Of a DNA stretch of 64,000 bases, positions 54,038 through 63,742 are shown in pieces. The notes under the pieces are model-generated. The model was not told the DNA's origin. It searched no databases and worked only from the letters and a program-made list of their open reading frames with translations. The stretch covers positions 372,001-436,000 of the forward strand of contig NZ_SNXB01000001.1 in assembly GCF_004362055.1 (NCBI RefSeq). The letters run 5' to 3'. The DNA is from Flavobacterium sp. 245 (GTDB lineage: Bacteria > Bacteroidota > Bacteroidia > Flavobacteriales > Flavobacteriaceae). Position 1 is the first letter of the stretch. Every line of letters begins with the position of its first letter. The position numbers were made by a program, and so were the translations under genes.

Positions 54038-55429
54038 ATGAATACATTAATAGCTATAACAGGATTGGGTATTTTTTGCCTATTGTTTGAAATTCTAAAT
54101 TTTAGAAAAGGCATTGTTCCGTTTACCATTTTAGGTTTATTGGGAGTTTTGGCACTTAACTATTATGAATTTGGATCAACGGCAAGTTATTATAATAATA
54201 TGATTACAGTGAGCAAGTTCTCTACTGCATTTTCATCATTATTTATTATTTTGACTATTTTCCTTGTAGCGTTAAGCCACAATTTTTACGAGAATCATCA
54301 AACAAAAATCTCCGATTATATTGCTATAAAAGTATTTTTATTAGCTGGAGCGGTTGCTATGGTTTCTTTTGGAAACTTAGCCATGTTTTTCTTAGGAATC
54401 GAAATTCTTTCTATTGCATTATATATACTTGCTGCGAGCGATCGTTTGAATATTAAAAGCAACGAAGCTGGTATGAAATATTTCTTGATGGGATCTTTTG
54501 CATCTGGAATTATTTTATTTGGTATTTGTTTGATTTACGGTGCAATGGGAACTTTTGATGTTACTGAAATTTACGAAAGTTCTTTATCTGCTGAATTACC
54601 AATTTGGTTTCCTATCGGAATGATTTTAATGACAATCGGAATGTTTTTCAAAGTTGCAGCTGTACCATTTCATTTCTGGGCTCCAGATGTTTATGAAGGT
54701 TCTCCAGCTTTGACAACTGCATTAATGAGTACGCTGGCAAAAGTTGTAGCCATTGCTACACTTTATAAATTAGTTGCTGGTTTAAACTTAATTCCGTCTT
54801 TAGAAAATCAAGATCTTTTAGGAACATTTGAACATATTATTGTAATCATTTCAATTGCATCTATGACAGTTGGAAACATAATGGCTTTACGTCAAGTGAA
54901 TGTAAAACGTATGTTGGCATTTTCTGGAATCTCTCACGCGGGTTTCATGTTAATGACATTTTTAACGATTGCAACTTCTGCTGGAGTTTTATTATATTAT
55001 GCCGCAGCTTATGCATTAGCAGGAATTGCAGCATTTAGCGTTATCTTATATGTTTGCAAAAATCAGGATAATGAAGATATTACAAACTTTCACGGTCTAG
55101 GAAAAACAAATCCGCTTTTGGCTGCAATTTTGACTGGTTCACTATTATCAATGGCCGGAATTCCAATTTTCTCTGGATTTTTTGCTAAATTATTTTTATT
55201 CAATCAAACTATTCAGTCTGGCTATATTGCTTTAGTTATTGTTGCCGTTATCAACTCGATTATAAGTGTTGGTTATTATTTCAAACTAATATTGGCAATG
55301 TATTCTAAAGAACCAAATGAAGAACGTACAGGGAAACCGTTTCTTATTTATGCAGTTGCAATAGTATCAATTACTTTGAATATTATTTTAGGTTTATTTC
55401 CTTCTTTGGTTTTAGATTTATTAAACTAA
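54038..55429 (+). CDS. nuoN: NADH-quinone oxidoreductase subunit N
   Basis: A 463-aa antiporter-like subunit (ND2 type), last gene of the nuo operon. FFLGIEILSIALYILAASDR has the conserved Glu, FKVAAVPFHFWAPDVYEGSP the Lys motif, and LAFSGISHAGFMLMTFLTIA the third signature. It is 57 bp after nuoM and is followed by a strong terminator 22 bp after its stop. Confidence 0.97.
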   Translation: MNTLIAITGLGIFCLLFEILNFRKGIVPFTILGLLGVLALNYYEFGSTASYYNNMITVSKFSTAFSSLFIILTIFLVALSHNFYENHQTKISDYIAIKVFLLAGAVAMVSFGNLAMFFLGIEILSIALYILAASDRLNIKSNEAGMKYFLMGSFASGIILFGICLIYGAMGTFDVTEIYESSLSAELPIWFPIGMILMTIGMFFKVAAVPFHFWAPDVYEGSPALTTALMSTLAKVVAIATLYKLVAGLNLIPSLENQDLLGTFEHIIVIISIASMTVGNIMALRQVNVKRMLAFSGISHAGFMLMTFLTIATSAGVLLYYAAAYALAGIAAFSVILYVCKNQDNEDITNFHGLGKTNPLLAAILTGSLLSMAGIPIFSGFFAKLFLFNQTIQSGYIALVIVAVINSIISVGYYFKLILAMYSKEPNEERTGKPFLIYAVAIVSITLNIILGLFPSLVLDLLN

Positions 55430-55451
55430 AAAAATAGAATTCTATACATAG

Positions 55452-55487
55452 AAAACCATCCGAACAAACGGATGGTTTTTTTATTTT
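55452..55487 (+). terminator. intrinsic terminator of the nuo operon
   Basis: AAAACCATCCG pairs exactly with CGGATGGTTTT around AACAAA, followed by a long T-run. Confidence 0.93.
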
Positions 55488-55536
55488 TACTCCGTTTTAT
55501 TTAGAAGAAAAAATCATGTTAAAAATTTAACTCAAA

Positions 55537-55568
55537 TTGTTTCACATCAAAAAAACTCCATATATTTG
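55537..55568 (+). promoter_or_regulatory. promoter of the Bax-inhibitor-1 family gene
   Basis: TTG (55537-55539), 21 bp, TATATTTG (55561-55568), 23 bp before the ATG. Confidence 0.6.
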
Positions 55569-55591
55569 AGTTCACTAAAAGCATAAAAATT

Positions 55592-56365
55592 ATGGCCTTT
55601 AATTCAAATAATCCATTTTTAAGCAGCAAACGTTTTTCATCAAATGCTGTTTCAAGAGCTGAAGGAGTACACGAAGCGCAAATTATTGACTACAATCAAG
55701 AAATGACTTTGTCAGGTACGATCAATAAAACAGCTATTTTATTTTTAATATTAACTGCAGCATCAATGATTACTTGGTGGATGGCGTTCAATGGAATGAA
55801 TCCAATTATACCTGCGTTCGGCGGTGCGATAGTGGGTTTAATTCTAGTTGTAATTGCCTCTTTCAAACCTCAAGCTTCTCCATATCTAGCTCCTGGTTAT
55901 GCCTTTTTTGAAGGCTTGTTCATTGGTGGAATTTCAGCAATATTTGAATTAAGATTTCCAGGAATTGTTATAAATGCTGTTGGTGCAACATTAGTAACTT
56001 TTTTAGTATGTCTTGGTTTATACAAGTTCAAAATTGTAAAAGTTACTGAGCAATTTAAATCAGTTGTTGTTGCTGCTACTTTAGCAATTGCAACTTATTA
56101 TTTATTTTCTTGGTTAGCTTCTCTAGTATTCAATTTCACTCCTGTTCATTACGGAAATGGAATGATGAGTATAGGAATCAGTGTTTTTGTAATAATTATT
56201 GCAGCTCTGAACTTATTTCTAGACTTTGATCAAATCGAAAAAGGTGTTCAGCAAAGAATGCCAAAATTCATGGAATGGTTTGGTGCAATGGGATTAATGA
56301 TCACTTTGGTTTGGTTATATATTGAATTCTTAAGATTGTTATCTAAACTATCTAGCAATAAATAA
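55592..56365 (+). CDS. Bax inhibitor-1/YccA family membrane protein
   Basis: A 257-aa protein with seven hydrophobic helices from residue 48 on, after a soluble, Asn/Ser-rich N-terminus. GYAFFEGLFIGGISAIFELR (about 107-126) is typical of the bacterial YccA-like branch, and the C-terminal FLDFDQIEKGV carries the conserved acidic pair. Related proteins act as calcium leak channels or modulate membrane proteases; the specific role here is unknown. Single gene with its own promoter and terminator. Confidence 0.9.
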   Translation: MAFNSNNPFLSSKRFSSNAVSRAEGVHEAQIIDYNQEMTLSGTINKTAILFLILTAASMITWWMAFNGMNPIIPAFGGAIVGLILVVIASFKPQASPYLAPGYAFFEGLFIGGISAIFELRFPGIVINAVGATLVTFLVCLGLYKFKIVKVTEQFKSVVVAATLAIATYYLFSWLASLVFNFTPVHYGNGMMSIGISVFVIIIAALNLFLDFDQIEKGVQQRMPKFMEWFGAMGLMITLVWLYIEFLRLLSKLSSNK

Positions 56366-56390
56366 ATAAATCAATTCTTAAAATACATAA

Positions 56391-56428
56391 AAAAAGGCTT
56401 TTTGAAATAATCAAAAAGCCTTTTTTTT
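56391..56428 (+). terminator. intrinsic terminator after the BI-1 gene
   Basis: AAAAAGGCTTTTTGA pairs with TCAAAAAGCCTTTTT around AATAA, with a long T-run. Confidence 0.92.
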
Positions 56429-56726
56429 ATGCTATCATCTAGTAGCTTACAAAAATTCTCCTTCCTCTTTCTTTCTCCTCCAAAAACTTCATTAAAAAGA
56501 TAATTTAGTTCATTTTACTTCCTCTTTTTTCGCTTTAAAAATAAAAAAGCGCCTCCAAAACTATTTATTTAAAGCAAAATTCTAAATAAAAAAGCAATCT
56601 ATTTCTTACTTTATTAAAACTGACTTAAATTTTAATAAATCTGCAAAAATTTAGAACATATCAAACTATTCTCAATCTGTAAAAAGAAAAAACGTAGTAA
56701 AAATAGGACTTCGCATAAAAAATAAT

Positions 56727-56771
56727 TATTATGTAATAAATTACAATTAATGCAATTTATTACATAATAAC
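56727..56771. promoter_or_regulatory. 17-bp inverted repeat with two operator-like palindromes
   Basis: TTATTATGTAATAAATT (56727-56743) and its exact complement (56755-56771). It embeds TGTAATAAATTACA (56733-56746) and TGCAATTTATTACA (56752-56765), centres 19 bp apart. Confidence 0.6.
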
Positions 56772-56843
56772 TAAATTATACTTTAATTTTTTAAGTAATA
56801 CATTTTTTTTAAGTCAATTAATTACGAATATCAAAAATTTATA

Positions 56844-56865
56844 TATTTTTGTGTAATCGATTACA
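56844..56865 (+). promoter_or_regulatory. pectate lyase promoter -7 box with LacI-type operator
   Basis: TATTTTTG (56844-56851) matches TAnnTTTG and is followed at once by the perfect palindrome TGTAATCGATTACA (56852-56865), which would cover the transcription start. Its central CG and half-sites are like LacI-family operators. No LacI gene is in this window. Confidence 0.6.
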
Positions 56866-56932
56866 ATTGATAATTGTGAAAGAGAATCAAAACCACAAAT
56901 AACTATTACTAACTTTATTAACCTGAACAATT

Positions 56933-59779
56933 ATGAAAAAAAACCTACTTTTCGTTTTCGTTTTTTTTATTACAGCTCAAATTTGGGCACAACAAGTCAC
57001 AATTACTGAAGCATCAGGCTGGCTTGAATCTGCTTTTGTAAAATGGCAGCCCGTGAGCAATGCTCAAACCTACAATGTTTATTATTCTGGTGAAGGAATA
57101 ACCGACAGAAAAATAGACGATCAGCTTATTAGAAGCTATGGAAATTATTTTCGTGCAGATATTCCAGGTTTAAAAGCTGGATCTTACACAATCAAAGTAA
57201 AACCCGTAATTTCAGGAACAGAAGGATCTGGATCAACAACCAGTGCGTTAACTGTTTCTGCACACGATCGAAATGGATTTGCTTTTGAAAGCGGAAGAAT
57301 TCCTGGCGGTTATAAAGCAGACGGAACTCCAAAAGATAATGCCGTAATTCTATACATAACGCAGAATACAAAAAATACTATTTCGATGAATATTACTGGA
57401 GCAAGTGCAAACCCTTGTATTGGTCTTCAGAATATTTTGTATGCTATTAAAAAAGGAAAAGATACGCGTCCTTTTATTATAAGATTAATTGGAAATATTA
57501 CTGACATGACTGTAATGGAAGGTGGCGATGTTGTAATCGAAAACGCAAACAATGCCTCGAGTTATGTAACGATAGAAGGAATTGGAAATGATGCAGTTGC
57601 AAATGGCTGGGGAGTTCGTCTTAAATCGGCTTCAAATATTGAAGTAAGCAATCTTGGATTTATGAACTGCAATAGTACGGCGGGTGATAATGTTGGAATG
57701 CAACAAGACAATGACCACATCTGGGTTCACAATTGCGATTTATTTTACGGAAATGCCGGAAGCGATGCTGATCAAATTAAAGGTGATGGCGCCTTGGACA
57801 ACAAATCTTCAACATATATCACTTTGTCCTATAATCACTTTTGGGACAACGGAAAAGCAAGTCTTTTAGGGCTAAGCGAAGGAACTACAACTGGTTTATA
57901 CATTACCTATCATCATAACTGGTTTGATCATTCTGATTCCCGTCATCCACGTGTTCGTTATTATTCTGCACATATTTACAATAATTATTATGATGGAAAT
58001 GCCAAATATGGCGCTGGGTCAACTTTGGGATCATCTCTTTTTGTAGAAGGTAATTATTTCCGTAATGCTAAACATCCGATGTTGACTTCATTGCAAGGAA
58101 CTGATATTTGGGATGAAACCAATCAAGTTAATAATGCCGGAACTATGGGAACATTTTCTGGCGAGGCCGGCGGATTTATTAAAGCTTTTAACAATACATT
58201 TGATGCTTCAAACGGAACAAACAATATGCGCTTTGTAGCTTATAATGATCCTAATCCGCTGTATAATATTTCAGGAAAAATAAGTTCTGTTACAGATTTT
58301 GATGCCTATGTAGCAACAACAAGAGGCGAAAATGTAAGCAGTACTATCAAATCAAAATCGGGAGCAAATTCATATAATAACTTTGATACTGATGCCGCAT
58401 TATATGTTAAAAATCTAGTAATCGATCAGCCCGCGACAGCAAAAACTAAAGTAACGCAGTACGCCGGGCGTATTTCTGGAGGAGATTTAAAATGGACATT
58501 CGATAATAGTGTCGACGATACATCGTCTCTTGTTATTACAGCACTTAAATCGGCTTTGACAAACTATAGCGGGACATTAGTTGCTGTTCAAGGTGAAGGA
58601 AACCCACCAGCGAGTTCGCAAACACTGACTTCGACAGGCAATCAAAATCAAACCGTTGCAAGCGGAACTGCAATTGCATCAATTGTATTTACATGGGGTG
58701 GAGATGCTACAGATGCAACTGTAACAGGTTTGCCAGCATCAGGACTAAGTTTCGTAAAAAATACAACTGCAAAAACAATTACGATTACAGGAACTCCAAC
58801 AGCAACAGTTTCCTACTCGATTGCAACGATTGGAACTGGAACTCCTGCGACTGCTTCTGGAACAATAACAGTTACAGCGGCCGGAACTCAAACTTTGACT
58901 TCTACAACAAATAATAATCAAACTGTTGCCAGCGGAACAGCGATAAATTCAATAGTATTCACTTGGGGAGGAACTGCTACAGATGCAACTGTAACTGGTT
59001 TGCCAGCATCAGGATTAAGTTTCGTAAAAAATACAACTGCAAAAACAATTACAATTACTGGAACACCAACAGCAACTGTTTCGTATTCAATTGCAACCAC
59101 AGGAACAGGGACAATTGCAACTGGTTCAGGGACTATTACCGTAACTACTGGAACACCAAGCGGCGATGAGATTCATAATTTCACTACTTCTGGAAAAACA
59201 AGTTCATTTTATACAATTACCGGAAATATGAATTCTTCAGATGGTTCTGTAACATACAACGGACTAACCTTAACTAAACGCTTAAAAATTGAAACGAGCA
59301 CGTCTATTTCATATACAACAACAAGCGCTTCAACATTAACTTTAGTATTTGATTCAAATTTTACAGGAACAATTAAAGTTGATAATGTTTCTTACACTGC
59401 ATCTGCAGGAATTGTAACAGCATCAATTGCAGCAGGTTCACATACTATTACAAAAGGTTCTGTTGCTAATCTCTTTTACATTAGCACACAGTACAATTCA
59501 AGCAGCACTTTAAGAACGGCACCAACAACTGAAATAGCTGCGGAGCCAAAAACTTCAAAAGTCCTTTTATACCCAAATCCAGTTTCTGATGTTTTATATA
59601 TTTCTAAATCAACTCAAACTATAGAAAAAGTTCAGGTTTACAATATGTCCGGTACATTAGTTAAGAGCGGTAGTAAAGATGCTGAAAGTATCGATTTAAG
59701 CAATTTAATTCCAGGAACTTATTTGGTAAAAGTTTATACAAATGACGGTTCTATCAATCAAACTATTCTGAAAAAATAA
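56933..59779 (+). CDS. T9SS-secreted pectate lyase (PL1 type) with Ig-like repeats
   Basis: A 948-aa exported enzyme (signal peptide [20 protein letters not shown]). A fibronectin-III-like domain (about 20-105) precedes a parallel beta-helix (about 120-500) with polysaccharide-lyase-1 features: [27 protein letters not shown] and [16 protein letters not shown], the last with the probable catalytic Arg. It should cleave pectate by beta-elimination. Two nearly identical 90-residue Ig-like repeats follow (from about 562), then a beta-sandwich of unknown binding function (about 745-860). The type A sorting domain ([16 protein letters not shown] to the final TILKK) directs it through T9SS. It stands alone, with no SusCD pair nearby. 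Confidence 0.92.
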   Translation: MKKNLLFVFVFFITAQIWAQQVTITEASGWLESAFVKWQPVSNAQTYNVYYSGEGITDRKIDDQLIRSYGNYFRADIPGLKAGSYTIKVKPVISGTEGSGSTTSALTVSAHDRNGFAFESGRIPGGYKADGTPKDNAVILYITQNTKNTISMNITGASANPCIGLQNILYAIKKGKDTRPFIIRLIGNITDMTVMEGGDVVIENANNASSYVTIEGIGNDAVANGWGVRLKSASNIEVSNLGFMNCNSTAGDNVGMQQDNDHIWVHNCDLFYGNAGSDADQIKGDGALDNKSSTYITLSYNHFWDNGKASLLGLSEGTTTGLYITYHHNWFDHSDSRHPRVRYYSAHIYNNYYDGNAKYGAGSTLGSSLFVEGNYFRNAKHPMLTSLQGTDIWDETNQVNNAGTMGTFSGEAGGFIKAFNNTFDASNGTNNMRFVAYNDPNPLYNISGKISSVTDFDAYVATTRGENVSSTIKSKSGANSYNNFDTDAALYVKNLVIDQPATAKTKVTQYAGRISGGDLKWTFDNSVDDTSSLVITALKSALTNYSGTLVAVQGEGNPPASSQTLTSTGNQNQTVASGTAIASIVFTWGGDATDATVTGLPASGLSFVKNTTAKTITITGTPTATVSYSIATIGTGTPATASGTITVTAAGTQTLTSTTNNNQTVASGTAINSIVFTWGGTATDATVTGLPASGLSFVKNTTAKTITITGTPTATVSYSIATTGTGTIATGSGTITVTTGTPSGDEIHNFTTSGKTSSFYTITGNMNSSDGSVTYNGLTLTKRLKIETSTSISYTTTSASTLTLVFDSNFTGTIKVDNVSYTASAGIVTASIAAGSHTITKGSVANLFYISTQYNSSSTLRTAPTTEIAAEPKTSKVLLYPNPVSDVLYISKSTQTIEKVQVYNMSGTLVKSGSKDAESIDLSNLIPGTYLVKVYTNDGSINQTILKK
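58619..59158 (+). repeat. 270-bp in-frame tandem duplication inside the pectate lyase gene
   Basis: Two copies starting at 58619 and 58889 encode Ig-like repeats sharing [18 protein letters not shown] and [20 protein letters not shown]. The DNA differs mainly at third codon positions, so it is a fairly recent but not brand-new duplication. Confidence 0.85.
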
Positions 59780-59812
59780 ACGAACCAAACTCAACTAACT
59801 CAATTCAAAACT

Positions 59813-59842
59813 AAAAAGGCTTCCATTATAGGAAGCCTTTTG
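59813..59842. terminator. bidirectional terminator
   Basis: AAAAAGGCTTCC pairs with GGAAGCCTTTT around ATTATA, between the convergent pectate lyase and lipoprotein genes. Confidence 0.85.
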
Positions 59843-59846
59843 TTCT

Positions 59847-60590
59847 TTAAAAATTTTCTGATCCTGGAAGATTTTCCAGAACAGAGTTGGGATTGTCTTT
59901 TGCAAATAACATCTGCCGTTTCAATTGAAATTTTTTGGTTTCATGCTCACTTGGCATGCTATCTCGCAGCGTATTTGTTACTTCATGTTCAACCACTCCT
60001 GTCATTAAATTGTAATCACTAGACAAATGAGCACCAGCTCCGGAATTAAAAGTATGCATCTCTATAAGAACTAAATCATTATTTACATACTTATATAATG
60101 TTTCTCTCGTACCAGAAGGTCCTCCACCGCTTTGAAGCATAATGTGCAATATTTTATTCTCTATAAAAATCTCCTCTGATGTGTACATTTGATAACCGGT
60201 TTCAGTATATTCAGGATCTAAAGCTTCCCAAGAAATATCCTGAAGTTTATATTCTCCCGTTTCTTGTTTTAAAAGAACTAAAACTGCACGAGAATCTCCA
60301 TTATCATTTTCATTTTGCAATGCAATTACCACGTCCTTAAGTCCATCATCATTAAGGAAACCTTCTGCTTTCATTTTTATTATATAAGATCCTACCACAA
60401 AATCATCGGCAGTTTTTCCTGTTTTAGGAAATTCCGGGGCGGTAAATATCTCTTCGTCTTCTGTTTCTGTTTCGTCAGCAATAGACTGATATAAAGTATC
60501 TTTTTGTATTGATACCGTTTTTACATCTGTTTTTTTATTGCAGCTTATAATAGTTGCTGCAAGAATTAAGAAAATTATTTGACATTTCAT
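59847..60590 (-). CDS. lipoprotein with a VCBS/FG-GAP-like segment
   Basis: A 247-aa protein with a lipoprotein signal (MKCQIIFLILAATIISC, lipid Cys17). The stretch FLNDDGLKDVVIALQNENDN (about 77-96) is like the calcium-binding loop of FG-GAP/VCBS repeats, and the remainder is beta-rich with a Gly-rich segment (LQSGGGPSGTRETLYKY). No enzyme motif. A -7 box on the minus strand lies 18 bp upstream. Function unknown; it is probably located at the periplasmic side of a membrane. Confidence 0.75.
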   Translation of the reverse strand: MKCQIIFLILAATIISCNKKTDVKTVSIQKDTLYQSIADETETEDEEIFTAPEFPKTGKTADDFVVGSYIIKMKAEGFLNDDGLKDVVIALQNENDNGDSRAVLVLLKQETGEYKLQDISWEALDPEYTETGYQMYTSEEIFIENKILHIMLQSGGGPSGTRETLYKYVNNDLVLIEMHTFNSGAGAHLSSDYNLMTGVVEHEVTNTLRDSMPSEHETKKFQLKRQMLFAKDNPNSVLENLPGSENF

Positions 60591-60607
60591 TATTAGAAAT
60601 TTTTACT

Positions 60608-60615
60608 CAAACTTA
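60608..60615 (-). promoter_or_regulatory. -7 box of the lipoprotein gene
   Basis: CAAACTTA on the plus strand reads TAAGTTTG on the minus strand, 18 bp before the ATG. Confidence 0.45.
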
Positions 60616-60640
60616 AATAAAATCTCACAGAATTAACAAT

Positions 60641-60682
60641 TAAAAAAACCGCTATTCCTAAATCAAATAGAAAAAGCGGCTT
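60641..60682 (-). terminator. possible terminator of the aldehyde dehydrogenase gene
   Basis: On the minus strand CCGCT and AGCGG pair with imperfect inner pairing and are followed by seven T. Weak stem. Confidence 0.4.
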
Positions 60683-60702
60683 AAATTAAAAATTATTACG
60701 AA

Positions 60703-62256
60703 CTATAAATCAAATTTAATTCCTTGTGCCAAAGGAAGATTCGTTGTATAATTGATGGTATTAGTTTGACGTCTCATGTAAATTTTCCAGGCATCAGATC
60801 CAGATTCACGACCGCCTCCCGTTTCTTTTTCTCCACCAAAAGCACCACCGATTTCAGCACCAGAAGTCCCAATGTTTACGTTTGCAATTCCGCAGTCAGA
60901 ACCCGTAACCGATAAAAATCTTTCGGCTTCACGTAAATTATTTGTCATAATTGCAGAAGACAATCCTTGAGCAACTCCATTTTGAATCTCAATTGCATTG
61001 TCGACATCTCCAGAATATTTAATCAAATATAAAACCGGAGCAAAAGTTTCGTGCTGCACAATTGCAAATGAATTTTCAGCCTCTGCAATGGCAGGTTTTA
61101 CGTAACAGCCACTTTCGTAACCTTCGCCAGAAAGCACACCGCCTTCAACCAAAACTTTTCCACCTTCGGCAACTACTCTATTTAAAGCTACTGCATATTG
61201 TTCAACTGCATGCGTGTCTATAAGCGGCCCAACATGATTATTTTCGTCAAGCGGATTTCCAATTCTTAATTGTTTATAAGCCGCAACTAGTGCTTCTTTT
61301 ACCTTATCATAAATACTTTCGTGAATAATCAATCTTCGTGTTGAAGTACAGCGTTGTCCAGCCGTTCCAACAGCGCCAAAAACAGCACCAATAACCGTCA
61401 TTTTAATATCGGCATCTGGAGTCACAATAATGGCATTGTTTCCTCCTAACTCTAATAATGATTTTCCTAATCTTCCGGCAACGGCTTGTGCTACAATCTT
61501 ACCCATTCTGGTAGAACCTGTAGCTGAAATTAGCGGAATACGAGTATCTTTCGTCAATAACTCACCTACTTGATAATCTCCATTTATTAAACACGAGATT
61601 CCTTCTGGAAGATTATTTTCTTTAATAACCTGAGCAATTATGTTTTGACAGGCGATGCCACAAAGAGGCGTTTTCTCAGAAGGTTTCCAAACACAGACAT
61701 CTCCAGAAATCCATGCCAGAGCCGTATTCCAAGACCAAACTGCAACCGGAAAATTAAATGCCGAAATAATTCCGACAATTCCTAACGGATGATATTGCTC
61801 ATACATACGGTGACCCGGTCTTTCAGAATGCATTGTCAATCCGTGTAGTTGACGAGATAATCCAACTGCAAAATCACAGATATCGATCATTTCCTGAACT
61901 TCACCATAACCTTCCTGCAATGATTTTCCCATTTCATAAGAAACCAATTTTCCTAGAGCTTCTTTATTCTGACGTAATTTTTCTCCAAACTGACGTACAA
62001 TTTCACCACGTTGCGGTGCAGGAATCAATCTGAATGTTTTAAAAGCTTCTGTCGCTGAACGCATTACTTTTTCGTAATCTTCTAAAGTAGAAGTTTTTAC
62101 CGATGCAATTAATTTTCCGTCAACAGGTGAAAAACTATCTAAAATCTCTCCCGAAGAAAAACTTTCTGTTCCTGTTGAAGTTCCGTCGTTAACCAGCTTA
62201 ATGCCAAGTTTATCTAGCGCTTCGTTCATGCCAAATTGTGATGCTATTGTTGTCAT
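60703..62256 (-). CDS. aldehyde dehydrogenase, ALDH7 (aminoadipate-semialdehyde) type
   Basis: A 517-aa NAD(P)-dependent dehydrogenase. The ATG at 62256 (MTTIASQFGMNEAL) gives the usual N-terminus; a longer reading from 62337 adds 27 residues with no family similarity. The catalytic Glu lies in LLELGGNNAIIV and the nucleophile Cys (about residue 303) in GTAGQRCTSTRR. The GNNA and QRCTSTRR forms match the ALDH7/antiquitin family, whose members oxidise alpha-aminoadipic semialdehyde in lysine breakdown. NAD binding is seen in SATGSTRMGKIV. No lysine-degradation genes are adjacent, so the substrate is uncertain. Confidence 0.9.
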   Translation of the reverse strand: MTTIASQFGMNEALDKLGIKLVNDGTSTGTESFSSGEILDSFSPVDGKLIASVKTSTLEDYEKVMRSATEAFKTFRLIPAPQRGEIVRQFGEKLRQNKEALGKLVSYEMGKSLQEGYGEVQEMIDICDFAVGLSRQLHGLTMHSERPGHRMYEQYHPLGIVGIISAFNFPVAVWSWNTALAWISGDVCVWKPSEKTPLCGIACQNIIAQVIKENNLPEGISCLINGDYQVGELLTKDTRIPLISATGSTRMGKIVAQAVAGRLGKSLLELGGNNAIIVTPDADIKMTVIGAVFGAVGTAGQRCTSTRRLIIHESIYDKVKEALVAAYKQLRIGNPLDENNHVGPLIDTHAVEQYAVALNRVVAEGGKVLVEGGVLSGEGYESGCYVKPAIAEAENSFAIVQHETFAPVLYLIKYSGDVDNAIEIQNGVAQGLSSAIMTNNLREAERFLSVTGSDCGIANVNIGTSGAEIGGAFGGEKETGGGRESGSDAWKIYMRRQTNTINYTTNLPLAQGIKFDL

Positions 62257-62438
62257 TGTAACTTTTTTAGTTAAAATTGTTATATTTTTATGTAAAGATA
62301 TTCTTTTAGAATTAATTTCAAATTGAAGTGTCTTCATAAAGAGGAGTAAATTTAAGATTAATAAATAATATTAACAGAAATGAAGTCTTACTTATTGGAT
62401 TTATTTAGTGAAATTTGCAGTATTCAATACTAAAAATT

Positions 62439-63395
62439 ATGTCCATTTTCAGCAGATTTTTGCTTTGCTTACTATTAATTTCAGCAAATGCATTTTCCCA
62501 AAAAGAGAAATCATCCTTTCAGATAGTACCACTAGGAATAAAAGGTGGGATTGACGAAAAAAATCTTTCAGCTTATTTACTTGCTCCAGCCAACACTAAA
62601 GATTTTATTTGTCTAGATGCAGGAACAGTTAATGCTGGAATTGAAAAAGCTATTGAAAATAAAGTTTTTAAAGTTTCAACTAGCGAAGTTTTAAGAAAAT
62701 ATATAAAAGGATATCTAGTTTCACATGCACATTTAGATCATGTTTCGGGATTAATTATAAATTCTCCTGCCGATTCTTCTAAAACTGTTTATGCGACAGA
62801 CAAATGTATGGAAATGATGGAAAATCATTATTTCAACGATCAAACTTGGGCCAATTTTGGAGACAAAGGCGTGGGTTTTCCGTTAAAGAAATATCATTTT
62901 CAAACTTTGAATTTAGGTGAAGAAACTCCTATTTCTAATACAAAAATGACGGTTAAAGCTTTTCCTTTGAGTCACGTTAATCCGTTTGAAAGTACTGCAT
63001 TTCTAGTTAAAAGTGAAGATTCTTATGCTTTATATTTAGGTGATACTGGCCCTGATTCTGTTGAAAAAAGCGATAAACTTAAAGCTTTATGGACGGCTGT
63101 TGCGCCTTTGGTTCAAAGCAAAAAATTAAAAGGAATTTTTATCGAAGTTTCTTTTCCTAACGAACAGCCAGACAAATTTTTATTCGGACACTTAACTCCA
63201 AATCATTTAATGACTGAGCTTCATATTTTAGAAGATTTAGCTGGAAAAGGTTCTTTAAATAATTTCAAAATCATTATTACACATTTAAAGCCTCCAGCAA
63301 AAAATATTACAAAAATTAAAGAGCAACTAAAAAGTCAAAATGATTTAGGTTTGAAGATTATTTATCCTGAACAGGGGAAAAAGTTTGAATTATAA
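62439..63395 (+). CDS. MBL-fold hydrolase, class II cyclic-nucleotide phosphodiesterase-like
   Basis: A 318-aa exported protein. ATG at 62439 starts a signal peptide (MSIFSRFLLCLLLISANAFSQ); a TTG at 62415 would only add eight residues before it. The metal motif is SHAHLDHVSGLIIN (HxHxDH), with further ligands in FPLSHVNPFES, LYLGDTGPDS and IIITHLKPP. The spacing and DTG context resemble class II 3',5'-cyclic-nucleotide phosphodiesterases (CpdP/PDE1), which are periplasmic in bacteria. It would degrade extracellular or periplasmic cAMP; this needs biochemical proof. Single gene. Confidence 0.85.
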   Translation: MSIFSRFLLCLLLISANAFSQKEKSSFQIVPLGIKGGIDEKNLSAYLLAPANTKDFICLDAGTVNAGIEKAIENKVFKVSTSEVLRKYIKGYLVSHAHLDHVSGLIINSPADSSKTVYATDKCMEMMENHYFNDQTWANFGDKGVGFPLKKYHFQTLNLGEETPISNTKMTVKAFPLSHVNPFESTAFLVKSEDSYALYLGDTGPDSVEKSDKLKALWTAVAPLVQSKKLKGIFIEVSFPNEQPDKFLFGHLTPNHLMTELHILEDLAGKGSLNNFKIIITHLKPPAKNITKIKEQLKSQNDLGLKIIYPEQGKKFEL

Positions 63396-63449
63396 GAAAT
63401 TTTATTTGTAAGTTATTTTTTATAATTTAGGCCAATAAATTTTTATTCA

Positions 63450-63740
63450 ATGAGAATTATTTGGTCCAAAAAAGCAAATTATACCTTTTATACTATTCAA
63501 AATTATTTAGAATATTTTTGGTCGCCATTAATAGCTCAAAAATTCATCAAAGATGTTTTACACATTTTAAATTTATTAGAAAGCAATACAATGCTTGGAA
63601 AATATAATTCAAACTTGAAATGTAGAGAAATACTTATTTCAAAACATATCACTTTATACTATCAAACAGAGAAAGACCATCTGGAATTAATCTCATTTTA
63701 TAACAATCGTCAAAAACCAATAAATATAATTGACTTGTAA
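63450..63740 (+). CDS. RelE/ParE-family toxin
   Basis: A 96-aa small basic protein. IIWSKKANYTFYTIQNYLEY at the N-terminus and the C-terminal strand pattern (REILISKHITLYYQTEK, LELISFYNNRQKP) match the ParE/RelE toxin fold, including the Arg/Asn-rich end. No antitoxin gene precedes or follows it on the same strand. An antitoxin-like gene lies tail-to-tail, 2 bp away on the minus strand. Whether it acts as an mRNA interferase or gyrase poison cannot be told. Confidence 0.8.
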   Translation: MRIIWSKKANYTFYTIQNYLEYFWSPLIAQKFIKDVLHILNLLESNTMLGKYNSNLKCREILISKHITLYYQTEKDHLELISFYNNRQKPINIIDL

Positions 63741-63742
63741 TT

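Larger units (their letters stand above)
56429..56932 (+). other. 500-bp gene-free regulatory region upstream of the pectate lyase
   Basis: Very AT-rich, with no supported reading frame. From 56727 on it holds a 17-bp perfect inverted repeat, three TGTAAT..ATTACA-type palindromes and a promoter -7 box. Nothing recognisable lies in 56429-56720. Confidence 0.7.

Noticed and set aside
58693..59169. Overlapping open frames, both strands, over the pectate lyase repeats
   Set aside because: They arise twice because of the 270-bp duplication and have biased composition; the main frame explains the DNA.
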